A program made the translations under genes and the position numbers. Positions 1 through 7,986 of a DNA stretch of 10,000 bases are shown in pieces. The stretch's first letter is position 1, and each line of letters begins with the position of its first letter. Source of the stretch: Botryococcus braunii (Eukaryota; Chlorophyta; Trebouxiophyceae); the NCBI GenBank assembly GCA_002005505.1, contig MVGU01000871.1:252501-262500 (forward strand). The letters are read 5' to 3'. The notes under the pieces were generated by a model, which was not told where the DNA came from, did no database searches, and saw only the letters and a program-made list of their open reading frames with translations.

Positions 1-16
1 TGCATGCATGCATGCA
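1..16. repeat. (TGCA) tetranucleotide tract
   Basis: The window opens with four TGCA units, a self-complementary tetranucleotide. It touches the window edge, so its true length is unknown. It abuts the 53 bp minisatellite. Confidence 0.8.
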
Positions 17-21
17 CTGTC

Positions 22-455
22 ACGTGAGGGCCACGGGTGTAACTGAGCACACAAGATGCACGTGTATATTCAACGCATGAGGACCGCTGGGATTTCTGAG
101 TGTTCTTGATACACATGTATAGTCAATGCATGAGGGCCACTGGCGTTACTGAGTGCTTGAGATGCGCGTGTGTGTTGAATGCATCAGGACCGCTGGGATT
201 TCTGAGTGTTCTTGATACACATTTATAGTCAATGCATGAGGGCCACCGGTCTTGCACAGTCGGTGTGCTAGTGCACGAGATGGACGTGTATATGCAAAGC
301 ATGATGACTACTGCTGTTCCTGAGTGCTCGAGATACACATGTAAAATCAATGCATGAGGACGACGGTCTTAGACAGCCGGTGTACCAGGACACGATTTGC
401 ATGTGTCTATGCAATGCATGAGGACGACTGGTGTTGCTGTGGGGAGTGCAAAAGG
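22..455. repeat. 53 bp minisatellite with higher-order pattern
   Basis: Units are marked by GCATGAGG or a close variant at 22, 75, 128, 181, 234, 299, 352 and 416. Spacings are 53, 53, 53, 53, 65, 53 and 64. The 75-127 and 181-233 units differ at only two positions, while the 128-180 unit between them is a different variant. The two 64-65 bp units (234-298 and 352-415) share an extra CGGTCTTxxACAGxCGGTGT-type segment and also alternate with a 53 bp unit. The array decays after about 455. Small open frames across it are by-products of the repeat. No coding role is seen. Confidence 0.85.
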
Positions 456-540
456 ACGGAATTAGGCATTTGAGAGACCTTTCCTTCAGCCGGGCCTATG
501 CGGGCCGGGCTTGCCACGCCCAAGCTGCCTGGCTGTAGAG

Positions 541-640
541 TGGGGATGTGCGGCTTTATAGTGTGATTTGCGGCTATATATATAGTGTGATGTGCGGCTG
601 TACAGCGTGATTTGCGGCTGTACAGCGCGATTTACGGTTG
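541..640. repeat. 20 bp tandem repeat
   Basis: Five diverging copies of a unit containing GTGATTTGCGGCTGTACAGC. The GCGGCT core falls at 550, 570, 594 and 614, with a degenerate copy (ACGGTT) at 634. The 24 bp spacing is explained by an added TATA. No gene is seen between 456 and 735. Confidence 0.75.
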
Positions 641-735
641 TCAGGCCCTCCCTAACATTGCCCAAACAGGCATTGGTGTACAGACCTCTGGGCCTCCAGA
701 GACCGGTAGTTGAAAGTATGTTGACCTCGTTGCAG

Positions 736-1018
736 CGTTGCAAGGAATCATTCATCAATTGACTGATCAGTTGATGGCCCTTTCCAAATCAGAACGAGAC
801 GACCAATGGAATGCAGCGAGGAAATACTATGTGCAAGGAGAACCGGCCTGTGTAGCACTTCTGCAAGGGCTGGGTGTCCGGTACACGTACATCTCCGCCG
901 AGAAGCGCTTCCTAAGAGGGGTTTTCAAGGGGTTTAGAATTAAGAGTGAAGCCTATTCTAACCGCATACCAAAAATCCATCATGCAGGGACGCGGAATCT
1001 AGGGGCCAAATACTTAAG
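736..1018 (+). CDS. Candidate internal exon, unrecognised protein
   Basis: The frame is open from the AG at 734-735 (TCGTTGCAG) to 1018, where AAG is followed by GTGATA, a fair GT donor. The exon gives about 93 residues with a balanced composition, including DDQWNAARKYYVQGEP and VRYTYISAEKRFLRG. There is no in-frame ATG at its start, so it would be internal. It ends with two bases of a codon, and the next candidate exon at 1389 supplies exactly one base to complete a serine codon. No domain is recognised. The acceptor has a poor pyrimidine tract and the open length is modest, so a chance ORF remains possible. Confidence 0.35.
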
Positions 1019-1147
1019 GTGATATTGAGAGGGAAAGAGAGGGTTTCTCAAAAGCGCTGGTTCTGGGGACGTTTTGGGGAGTTACAGCGCGTTAAAAGAC
1101 ATTTCTTTTTTGGGGCTAGCGTGAGAGTGGCAGCTCCCCGGAGGTCA

Positions 1148-1209
1148 CATTTCAGTCCGAAATGTTACCACGACCGGGGTAGTCCTGACTCGGAATTTCG
1201 AGTCAGGAC
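1148..1209. repeat. Two adjacent perfect hairpins
   Basis: The larger has 11 bp arms GTCCTGACTCG (1182-1192) and CGAGTCAGGAC (1199-1209) around a 6 nt loop. A smaller one has CATTTC (1148-1153) and GAAATG (1159-1164) around 5 nt. Both lie inside the proposed intron 1019-1388. No U-run follows, and their role is unknown. Confidence 0.7.
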
Positions 1210-1331
1210 CGTGAAGGGGACGGAATTCGCACAGGAAATCCACACCAATTCGACCGCGTCGGAGTCCCCAGTGTTGAGGACGAAGGCCGGCTACGGGTGC
1301 CTCGTCTGATGATGTTGGACTTGAGAAGACA

Positions 1332-1384
1332 CTCTTTTCTTTCTTTCTTTGTTTCTTTCTCGCTTTCTTTCTTTCTTCTCCCCT
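1332..1384 (+). repeat. TTTC-type pyrimidine tract before a splice acceptor
   Basis: An almost uninterrupted run of T and C, mainly TTTC tetranucleotides, leads into CCCCTGCAG. It is both a short microsatellite and a textbook polypyrimidine tract. AG lies at 1387-1388. This is one of the strongest acceptor-like signals on the plus strand of the window and the main reason for proposing an exon at 1389. Confidence 0.6.
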
Positions 1385-1388
1385 GCAG

Positions 1389-1665
1389 CTCATGCGTGCG
1401 ACAAGTCGAGGCCTTCCAGGAGAAGAAACTTGCTTTCAATTTGTTTTCGTCCGGATTCGATATCGAGTTTGTTCCGGGGGCTTCTTTGCCAATTGCTCAT
1501 ATGACCCCTCATAGTTTAACGGTTCTCAAATTGGTCAGAGAAGAGGACTCCTTTCTCAAGTTTGGGTTTGGCTGGGTTTTGTTTGCCCGCATGTGTGACT
1601 ATAGTCACACGGCATGTAGCTGTACATGTATGCTGTGGAAAGAAAGGCTTGGGGAGGGGCTATGA
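1389..1665 (+). CDS. Candidate exon, unrecognised protein
   Basis: Starts after the TTTC-rich acceptor. The first base completes the codon split at 1018, and translation then reads through motifs such as VEAFQEKKLAFNLFSSGFD and TVLKLVREEDSFLKFG. The protein-like part runs to about 1563; after it the frame stays open to a stop at 1663-1665 but looks less coding. A donor could lie at 1566 (GTTTGG), 1593 (GTGTGA) or 1627 (GTATGC), and none is compelling. The given end is therefore the stop codon, not a supported exon boundary. The family is not recognised. The spliced pair with 736-1018 would be a fragment of a larger gene. Confidence 0.35.
1593..1629. repeat. 18 bp perfect palindrome plus small hairpin
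   Basis: GTGTGACTATAGTCACAC at 1593-1610 is its own reverse complement with no spacer. Immediately downstream, CATGTA (1613-1618) and TACATG (1623-1628) flank a 4 nt loop. It could be a dimer-binding site or chance; no neighbouring promoter is evident. Confidence 0.65.
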
Positions 1666-1726
1666 TTCCCTTTTCCAGCAGGGACGCCTCTAGGGGGCGC
1701 CAAGGGTTAGGGGTTAGCGCTGGCAG

Positions 1727-1775
1727 AACTAAATGGTAACAGGCATATGCTGCTGCAGTACTAAATGGTAACCGG
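1727..1775. repeat. 32 bp-spaced direct repeat
   Basis: ACTAAATGGTAACAGGC at 1728 recurs as ACTAAATGGTAACCGGC at 1760 with one mismatch, a small tandem duplication of period 32 bp. No gene is seen here. Confidence 0.7.
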
Positions 1776-1853
1776 CGGTACGACTCGTCACTGCAAATTA
1801 TGCGGGCTTTGGCCTGAAGTTGTAACTTGAAAGTTGAGTTTTGAAGCATGGCG

Positions 1854-1994
<141 letters not shown>

Positions 1995-2036
1995 TGAGAC
2001 ACCTGGCCACGGAAATTACGCGAGGTGTCTTAATTA

Positions 2037-2683
2037 GGACCAAGTTTGGAAACCCCAGCGCCGGTCACCTAAGTCCTAAACCTTCTTTAAAGACAGATGC
2101 TATGATCTCTGGGTTGCCTAGACGGCAATTTAGTAATGCCGGGCCCACAATGTTGCACTGACGCGCCTTGTGGCACGTGTCCCCTCTTGCCAACAAGCCA
2201 GGCGCCCTTTTTTAATCCAGCTGGTGAAATATGTTTCCTTTCTTCGGAGCAGTGCCCTAGTGTGAGGTCTCCTCCCCCTCTCTCCCTTACTGATCACGTG
2301 ACCAGGTCATGACCTAGGGTCATGCGGATTACATGAGGTCCCATGGGACCTGTCTGATCATGGCAAAATCATCCAGTGAATTAGTGAGTGTGGACATTCC
2401 ACATATCTTAGAACTCCCTCACCCACAATGTCATGTAAATGTGGAAGTCTTCGATCGAAGTCAACTGGTCTATGGCTGTGAGTTGGGCAAAGCACGTGCC
2501 TAGCTGAGAAGGCGGACGGGAAACCCTTGATCCCTTTTTTGGACGGCGCATTGGCTGCCAATGCATGAAAACCGAGAGCAACATGTGTACTCGGTGGATC
2601 AATTCTTTGGCTATCACTGTGCATGTTTTGCAGATAAATGTGCGCTCCGCCAAGCGCATGTCCAGATCATCTACGCTTCTCCG

Positions 2684-2686
<3 letters not shown>
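2037..2686. other. No gene identified; palindrome cluster within
   Basis: No convincing exon was seen. The only notable structure is the palindrome cluster at 2291-2351. A short plus-strand open frame from an ATG at 2561 runs into the CT microsatellite and is probably fortuitous. Confidence 0.5.
2291..2351. promoter_or_regulatory. Palindrome cluster, possible factor-binding sites
   Basis: In 61 bp there are TGATCA (2291-2296), the E-box type CACGTG (2295-2300), AGGTCATGACCT (2304-2315) and AGGTCCCATGGGACCT (2336-2351), all perfectly self-complementary. An extra AGGGTCA half-site begins near 2317. AGGTCA repeats are the classical half-sites of animal nuclear receptors, but the organism is not known to be an animal and no adjacent gene was found. 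Any regulatory role is inferred. Confidence 0.25.
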
Positions 2687-2748
<62 letters not shown>

Positions 2749-2777
2749 TCTCCCTCTCTCTCTCTCTCTCTGTGTGG

Positions 2778-2852
<75 letters not shown>
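2687..2852. repeat. Compound microsatellite (TC)n then (TG)37
   Basis: 2687-2771 is a TC tract with two CCC interruptions near 2744 and 2752. After a short TGTGTGGA linker, 2779-2852 is 74 bp of pure TG. Open frames across it (Ser-Leu, Arg-Glu, Cys-Val repeats) are artefacts of the repeat. Confidence 0.97.
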
Positions 2853-3936
<1,084 letters not shown>

Positions 3937-3983
3937 CCAGACACATGGTAATACGTCCCCTTTGCAACTTTTTATCTTTGTAG

Positions 3984-4060
3984 GTGTGGGATTTCCCGCC
4001 TCCCGCATCTTAATGCCATTGGGCGAATTGGCGAGCCAAATCCATCAGTGCGGCAGAGAG
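3984..4060 (+). CDS. Candidate small internal exon
   Basis: It is bounded on the left by TTTTTATCTTTGTAG (AG at 3982-3983) and on the right by GAG followed by GTACTG (GT at 4061-4062). The 77 bp segment is open and encodes GFPASRILMPLGELASQ and a little more, ending with a whole codon. No protein family is recognised and no partner exon was found, so the call rests only on paired splice signals and a protein-like sequence. Confidence 0.22.
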
Positions 4061-4770
4061 GTACTGACCCATGCCCACACCACAAGGACAAAAAACGATG
4101 CCAGAAGTGCTGCAGCAAAACAAAAGAAGCTGCTTGCACAACAGATTGGCATCTGTTCCTACAAACCGTCCGAAACAAAAATATGCCCCTCTGCTGCACA
4201 TACATGGGCCTCTTGCATCCAAAAACACGTCACGACTTAAGGCTCAGGCCTTCAAAGGCCATCATGCTGCCCCAAGCAAACTAGACACACAAAATACAGG
4301 GTTCACGAACAACAAATTTGCTGGTAATGTTTCTAGCTATGATTTCTGACAGTAAGGGGTGCCCCCTCAAGGCCATCACGGATGCGGCATGTACAGATCG
4401 GGGAAAGCATGTAAGCAAGTACATGCCACATGACGGAGTCCTGCATCAGAGCAGGTACCCAGGAAACTGGATTCGGTGCTGATCTATGCCTAGAAATGCT
4501 TTGCCTGAGAACTCAACAAATGAAATCAGATTAAACATGGTGCCTGGCTCGGAGAACTTGGAGTTACACCTCCCCGACATATCCGTGGCCTACTCTCTCC
4601 AAGATGTTCAAAAAGGCTTGTGTGTGTTTGGAGCGTCCTCATTTGATGTATGACCCAGCGGAGGAGCAAAGCCACTTAGGCCCCAAGGAGTCACATGCCT
4701 GCCCATTCTCCCCCCCCCCTCTCTCCCAAAAGGCAATGCAGGCAAAGACTCATCCCAGCACATTGGTTTC
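4061..4770. other. No gene identified
   Basis: I see no convincing exon, repeat or RNA gene here. Several short open frames of 70-100 codons exist on both strands, with no splice-site pairing or domain support. A C9 run occurs near 4711. Confidence 0.45.
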
Positions 4771-4777
4771 CGACAAG

Positions 4778-5045
4778 GGGATTCGTGCTGGAAAAAAGGC
4801 CGTCCGTAAGCATGATGCGCAAATCCCCTGCGAGGGACTTCTGGAAAGCACGGTGCGCCGATCCCCCAGGGGGACTCCAGGAAAGCAAGATGCGCCGATC
4901 CCCAGAGAGGGACTCCTGGAACGCACGATGTGCCGATCCCCAGGGGGGGACTCCTGGAAAACACTATGCGCCGATCCGCAGAGAGGAGTCCCGAAGGCAC
5001 GATGCGCTGCTCCCCAACAAGGGCGTCCGGACAAGCAAAATGCAA
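4778..5045. repeat. 38 bp minisatellite, about 7 copies
   Basis: The TGCGC(C) marker recurs at 4816, 4854, 4891, 4929, 4967, 5003 and 5041, spaced 38, 37, 38, 38, 36 and 38. The common core includes GCCGATCCCCAGAGAGGGAC followed by TCCTGGAAAGCACGA. The edge copies are the most diverged. Because 38 is not a multiple of three, each frame rotates through all three readings of the unit. The open frames of up to 170 residues that cross it on both strands are therefore probably not genes. Confidence 0.88.
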
Positions 5046-5493
5046 GTGGAAGAAGCTGGCAGTCATGGAGTCTCCTCCAGTCCAAGGGGCGGAATGCTTT
5101 GAGGCAATAGGTATCTCAGGGAACCTGCAAAGAATCTGCACTGCGCTGCTGTCCGTCGTTTGGCTTCGACAAAGCTTGGGGTGCCATGGCTTGCCTCTGG
5201 AATGTGGACACTTTGCACACAGGGCCAGAAGAAGATTCCCGCCTCCCTTCCAGGTTGAAGGTTTTCGATCGCTTGGTATCTTCCTGGGAAATGTGAAGGC
5301 GCTTGTGACTCCAGCTTCTCAAGCTACAAGTAACCCTCCTTTTCGCCTCGCATTTGATAGCACTGGAGGTCGGTGCTTCCGACATATGGTGGTCCTTGAA
5401 CGCCCCTTGCATAGCTCCCCCAAATCTGTCGACCGGCAAAGAACAAAAAACTTCAACGCACTGTCATCCAGAAACAAATGAAGAGAAAACTGA
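5046..5493. other. Open on both strands, no gene assigned
   Basis: A plus-strand frame runs from inside the minisatellite to a stop at 5481, and a minus-strand frame of about 107 codons overlaps it (5116-5439). Neither resembles a known family. A two-strand open overlap of this size occurs by chance in stop-poor DNA. Confidence 0.35.
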
Positions 5494-5514
5494 ACAGATG
5501 AGTTACTTGGGGCT

Positions 5515-5547
5515 GTAAGTTTCTAACTACTGTTCCCTTCTCCTCAG
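5515..5547 (+). other. Consensus donor and acceptor 33 nt apart
   Basis: GTAAGT at 5515 is a perfect donor. TTCTAAC (5521-5527) resembles a branch site. A pyrimidine-rich stretch ending CCCTTCTCCTCAG gives AG at 5546-5547. All elements of an intron are present, but 33 nt is far shorter than most spliceosomal introns. The acceptor half may instead pair with a donor further upstream. Confidence 0.3.
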
Positions 5548-5697
5548 CATACCTGTGTGCAAATTCACACGCCTTCTTCCACATATTACACACTGATGAA
5601 CGGGACAAGAAATCTGTTCCAAGCATTCATGGTTGAGCTACAGTGCAAGGCATTACCACCTTTTGACGGGCAAGTTGAAGCCCACGCGAGCAATTGA
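5548..5697 (+). CDS. Candidate terminal exon, unrecognised
   Basis: After the acceptor, one frame is open for 49 codons to a TGA at 5695-5697. It reads HTCVQIHTPSSTYYTLMNG and continues through FQAFMVELQCKALPPFDG. The same frame is open upstream of the 33 nt intron-like segment only back to a TGA at 5491-5493. An ATG at 5498 gives a different frame that stops soon after the junction. No family is recognised. Confidence 0.22.
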   Translation, partial: HTCVQIHTPSSTYYTLMNGTRNLFQAFMVELQCKALPPFDGQVEAHASN

Positions 5698-6028
5698 CGC
5701 AGTTTGAATTTTGCACTGCCAAGGGACAAAGTATGATCTTCAAATGGCAGGACGGAAAGTGATAAGAGACTGCACTTATACGAAAGTGCTTGAAAAGCAA
5801 CTGTAAGGCGCCACCCAGGGTCGACAGCGAGGGGAACCTACAACGACGGTTGCTCGTAGGGAGGTCCGGCGAGGGAATATACCATAACCACGTCATTGAG
5901 AAGCTTTGTGTCCATATTGGCACCCTTCGGGCTTGCACAAGAAGCGCAGCTAATCCTTCCTCGTTTCTCCCAAACCGCCCCGGTTGGGCCATTCTCGTCC
6001 GCGTACGGGCGAGGCAATTCAACGACAT
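5698..6028. other. No gene assigned
   Basis: A 133-codon minus-strand frame crosses 5627-6028, but it lacks splice support and a recognisable domain. Nothing else was seen. Confidence 0.35.
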
Positions 6029-6228
6029 TTAGCCTTCCTGGTCTTCATCATTGTGACTGTTAAACTCATTCATCACTTCCAATGCAACAATCAAAGGAAG
6101 GCCCGCCAGGAACAGCTTCGAGGTGCAACTCAGTGCGAGCAGAACCACGATGGTGACCACTTCGCTACAACGAGTGTGCAAGTTGAGAGTTTCCATGGCA
6201 CCAAGATAGCATTCCTGTTTGAAGCACT
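6029..6228 (-). CDS. Candidate 3' exon with hydrophobic segment
   Basis: On the minus strand, an acceptor GTGCCCCTCGCAG (AG at 6230-6229) precedes an open frame to a TAA at 6031-6029. The product starts CFKQECYLGAMETLNLH, then carries a hydrophobic stretch (VVTIVVLLALSC, a short polar break, then LFLAGLPLIVALEVM), and ends in an acidic tail (HNDEDQEG). That suits a membrane anchor with a short charged tail. The opposite strand is also open over 5984-6259 and also contains a hydrophobic run, so the strand is not certain. Confidence 0.25.
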
Positions 6229-6266
6229 CTGCGAGGGGCACCAGCACGTCAGGCAGTGATGTCTAC

Positions 6267-6485
6267 CTTTCACGTGTAATTTGAACTTGGTCTGTCGGGA
6301 GTCCGGGGGTATCTGACAGGGCCCTTTTGATTTCCACTGTGGAGCCCACGTGACTGAAATCAAGACTCCCTGTCTGTCCACGACACTCGACGAAGGGAGG
6401 GGGAAGTGACGATCACTTGGGACGACGATTGCCTGCTGATCCGCCGAAGTGCGCCGAAACGGCACAAGAACGTTGTCCAGCAATG
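6267..6485 (-). CDS. Candidate exon upstream of 6228, weak
   Basis: The minus-strand frame is open from near 6485 and ends at AAAG followed by GTAGAC, a good donor (GT at 6266-6265). It ends in phase 1, and the exon at 6228 begins with the two bases needed to complete a glutamate codon. The intervening intron would be only 38 nt. The sequence (for example VVDRQGVLISVTWAPQWKS) is protein-like but unrecognised. There is no ATG at the start; a weak acceptor TTCACCTGCTTGAG lies just upstream. Confidence 0.2.
6297..6370. repeat. Nested inverted repeat
   Basis: GGGAGTC (6297-6303) and TTGATTTC (6327-6334) on the left pair with the contiguous right arm GAAATCAAGACTCCC (6356-6370). The left arm is interrupted by 23 nt. 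It could be chance or a bulged hairpin. Confidence 0.45.
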
Positions 6486-6566
6486 CTCAAGCAGGTGAAT
6501 TGCATTCGCATTTCGAAGCCGCATGTCTGCACACAACAATTGCAAAACTGGGAGGGACGAAAGAGA

Positions 6567-6674
6567 GGGGGGGAGGGGGGGGGGTTCTAATTCTACATGA
6601 AGAAATAAAGTTGTGTTTTGTGATGGAAAATGCACGAGTTTTGGTAGGGGTAGGCGCCCCCCCCCCCCTCCCCC
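6567..6674. repeat. G-run and C-run facing inverted arms
   Basis: G7-A-G10 (6567-6584) faces C12-T-C5 (6657-6674) with 72 bp between them. Each run includes one interruption at a roughly corresponding place, so the two can pair as an inverted repeat. Each strand also meets the simple pattern for a G-quadruplex or i-motif. Confidence 0.75.
6604..6625 (+). promoter_or_regulatory. Possible polyadenylation signal
   Basis: AATAAA (6604-6609) is followed at once by GTTGTGTTTTGTGATG, a GU-rich stretch of the kind found downstream of animal-type poly(A) signals. The spacing is shorter than usual, and no plus-strand gene has been shown to end here. Confidence 0.2.
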
Positions 6675-6695
6675 TTCTTCATTTTGGCCCAAAGG

Positions 6696-6717
6696 AGAAA
6701 GAAGAAGAAGAAGAAGG
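6696..6717. repeat. Short (GAA)n tract
   Basis: About six GAA/AAG triplets in a purine-only run just after the C-rich arm. It would read as poly-glutamate or poly-lysine, but no coding context is supported. Confidence 0.75.
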
Positions 6718-6841
6718 ATGTCTGCCTGTCATGTTGACGAGGCTTTGACTGATTCCTGCCACTGAGCTGTAATTGCCCAATGCTGCAGGGAATGCTTTTT
6801 AAATGTTAACTGTCTAACTTGATGATGCCATTTTGCTAAGA

Positions 6842-6992
6842 ATATGCCTCCCATGGGATAGCCATTATGACATCCGTGATTACATAATCATCAGTCGGGA
6901 CTTAGCATATGCCTCCCATGCATGGGAATGGCCACTTACATAAGTGGCCATTCCGCAGTGAGTGGCCACCTATAACTGCTCCGTAATTACGG
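6842..6992. repeat. Duplicated block with perfect palindromes
   Basis: ATATGCCTCCCATG occurs at about 6842 and 6907. Each copy is followed by an inverted repeat with the same centre, TTACATAA. The first is TGATTA-CA-TAATCA (6877-6890). The second is a 30 bp hairpin with 14 bp perfect arms, GGAATGGCCACTTA (6925-6938) and TAAGTGGCCATTCC (6941-6954). Further palindromes are CCCATGGG (near 6850), CCCATGCATGGG (6915-6926), GTGGCCAC (near 6962) and CCGTAATTACGG (6981-6992). No coding region is visible. The second hairpin could be a foldback element end, a protein-binding site or a processed hairpin RNA. Confidence 0.8.
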
Positions 6993-7650
6993 CTACGGCA
7001 CTTCCACCCGTCCACCAGCTTTCTGCAAACTAGCCCCCTTGAAGGGGTTAAAGGGTAAAGAGTGAAGAATTTGAACGCCAACATTAATCAATGCTCAGTC
7101 CCCTTTCGAGCCAACAAATCATATTCGATGCCAATAATGGCATCAGCTCAATCCATATTCAGCTTCGAAGCTCGTGATTCATACTGCAGTCAATAAATCA
7201 TATACTGATTGACAGCATGCTAGCCTGCTGCTGGCAATATGTCTCTTGCCATCAAAAGACTAATGCTACGTTGCCAACAATCGTTACGCAATAAAATAAA
7301 CACCGACTTTTATCAGTCTCATTGGAAGCTCCGGGCCTCCTGATATATATCCGATCCGAAAACCAATAAGGCCTGCACGTGTTGAAGTCTGTCATGAGTG
7401 TGATGCGCTCACGTGTGGCAGTCTGTCAAGCTTCCTAAGATGAAGGCATAAAGTGGTAAGTCACCTCACAAACCTCGCATTCCTCACACTACAATAATTT
7501 AGATGCCAGCAGGATCCGGCAATTAGACTTGAGCTTCCCCTCCGTAATTCAAACTCACAGCGAGCGAGCGCACCCGGCCAATGAGGTCGTACGGTACGCA
7601 AAAAGTAATATCGACTCAGTCACACATGTCTTACGTGCTTGCAGCTGCAA
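6993..7650. other. No gene; further short inverted repeats
   Basis: I see no exon. Inverted repeats include CCCCTT/AAGGGG (7035-7047), GATGCCA/TGGCATC with a 4 nt loop (7127-7144), AGCTTCGAAGCT (7161-7172), GTCAAT/ATTGAC (7187-7212) and TGGCAA/TTGCCA (about 7232-7252). AATAAAATAAA at 7290-7300 resembles a poly(A) signal but has no gene upstream that I can support. Confidence 0.5.
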
Positions 7651-7805
7651 GCCAAGTTTGTGGGGTGAAAGCCACGCGTGCACGGCTCTGTAAGCACCCA
7701 GGAAAACTGGCGCATGGGCATGGCATCCTGTAAGACTTTTAAGAATCTTACATGGCATTTCACCCCACAAATTTGGCGTTTAAAATGTGGCGTTTCACCC
7801 CACAT
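7651..7805. repeat. 24 bp inverted repeat with a third copy
   Basis: GCCAAGTTTGTGGGGTGAAA plus GCCA (7651-7674) is matched in reverse complement at 7753-7777 with one mismatch and one added base, leaving a loop of about 78 bp. The core TTTCACCCCACA recurs a third time at about 7793-7804, where it forms its own hairpin with ATGTGG (7785-7790). A small stem, TGTAAGA (7729-7735) with TCTTACA (7746-7752), sits in the loop. The arrangement resembles a remnant of a non-autonomous foldback element. No target-site duplication was confirmed. Confidence 0.7.
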
Positions 7806-7893
7806 GGTGGCACTCATGTGTGCCTGCGATTGACTTCGAAGAAGAAACTTTTCAGGAAAGAATTCTTCCCTTGAAAATGACCACCTAGAGGCC

Positions 7894-7986
7894 TGTAGAT
7901 CTACAAACCTGTGAATAACAAGCCTCAAGATCTAGGGACCTCTATAGATACTAATAAGCTACTTATTAGCTAATTAGCTAATTAGC
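7894..7986. repeat. AT-rich palindrome cluster
   Basis: Perfect palindromes are TGTAGATCTACA (7894-7905), CTAATAAG-cta-CTTATTAG (7951-7969) and GCTAATTAGCTAATTAGC (7969-7986). The last two share a base and follow each other directly. They are AT-rich, unlike the GC-rich sequence that follows. Confidence 0.75.

Noticed and set aside
22..455. Possible CRISPR array
   Set aside because: Units are contiguous with no unique spacers, and the DNA is eukaryotic. It is an ordinary minisatellite.
1700..1717. Telomere-like AGGGTTAGGGGTTAG
   Set aside because: Only two units, too short to call an interstitial telomere.
4604..5141. 168-codon plus and 177-codon minus ORFs
   Set aside because: Both cross a 38 bp minisatellite whose unit shifts frame at every copy. 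No family resemblance and no splice support.
7290..7300. AATAAAATAAA as a poly(A) signal
   Set aside because: No exon or GU-rich element supports a transcript ending here, and the surrounding sequence is AT-rich.
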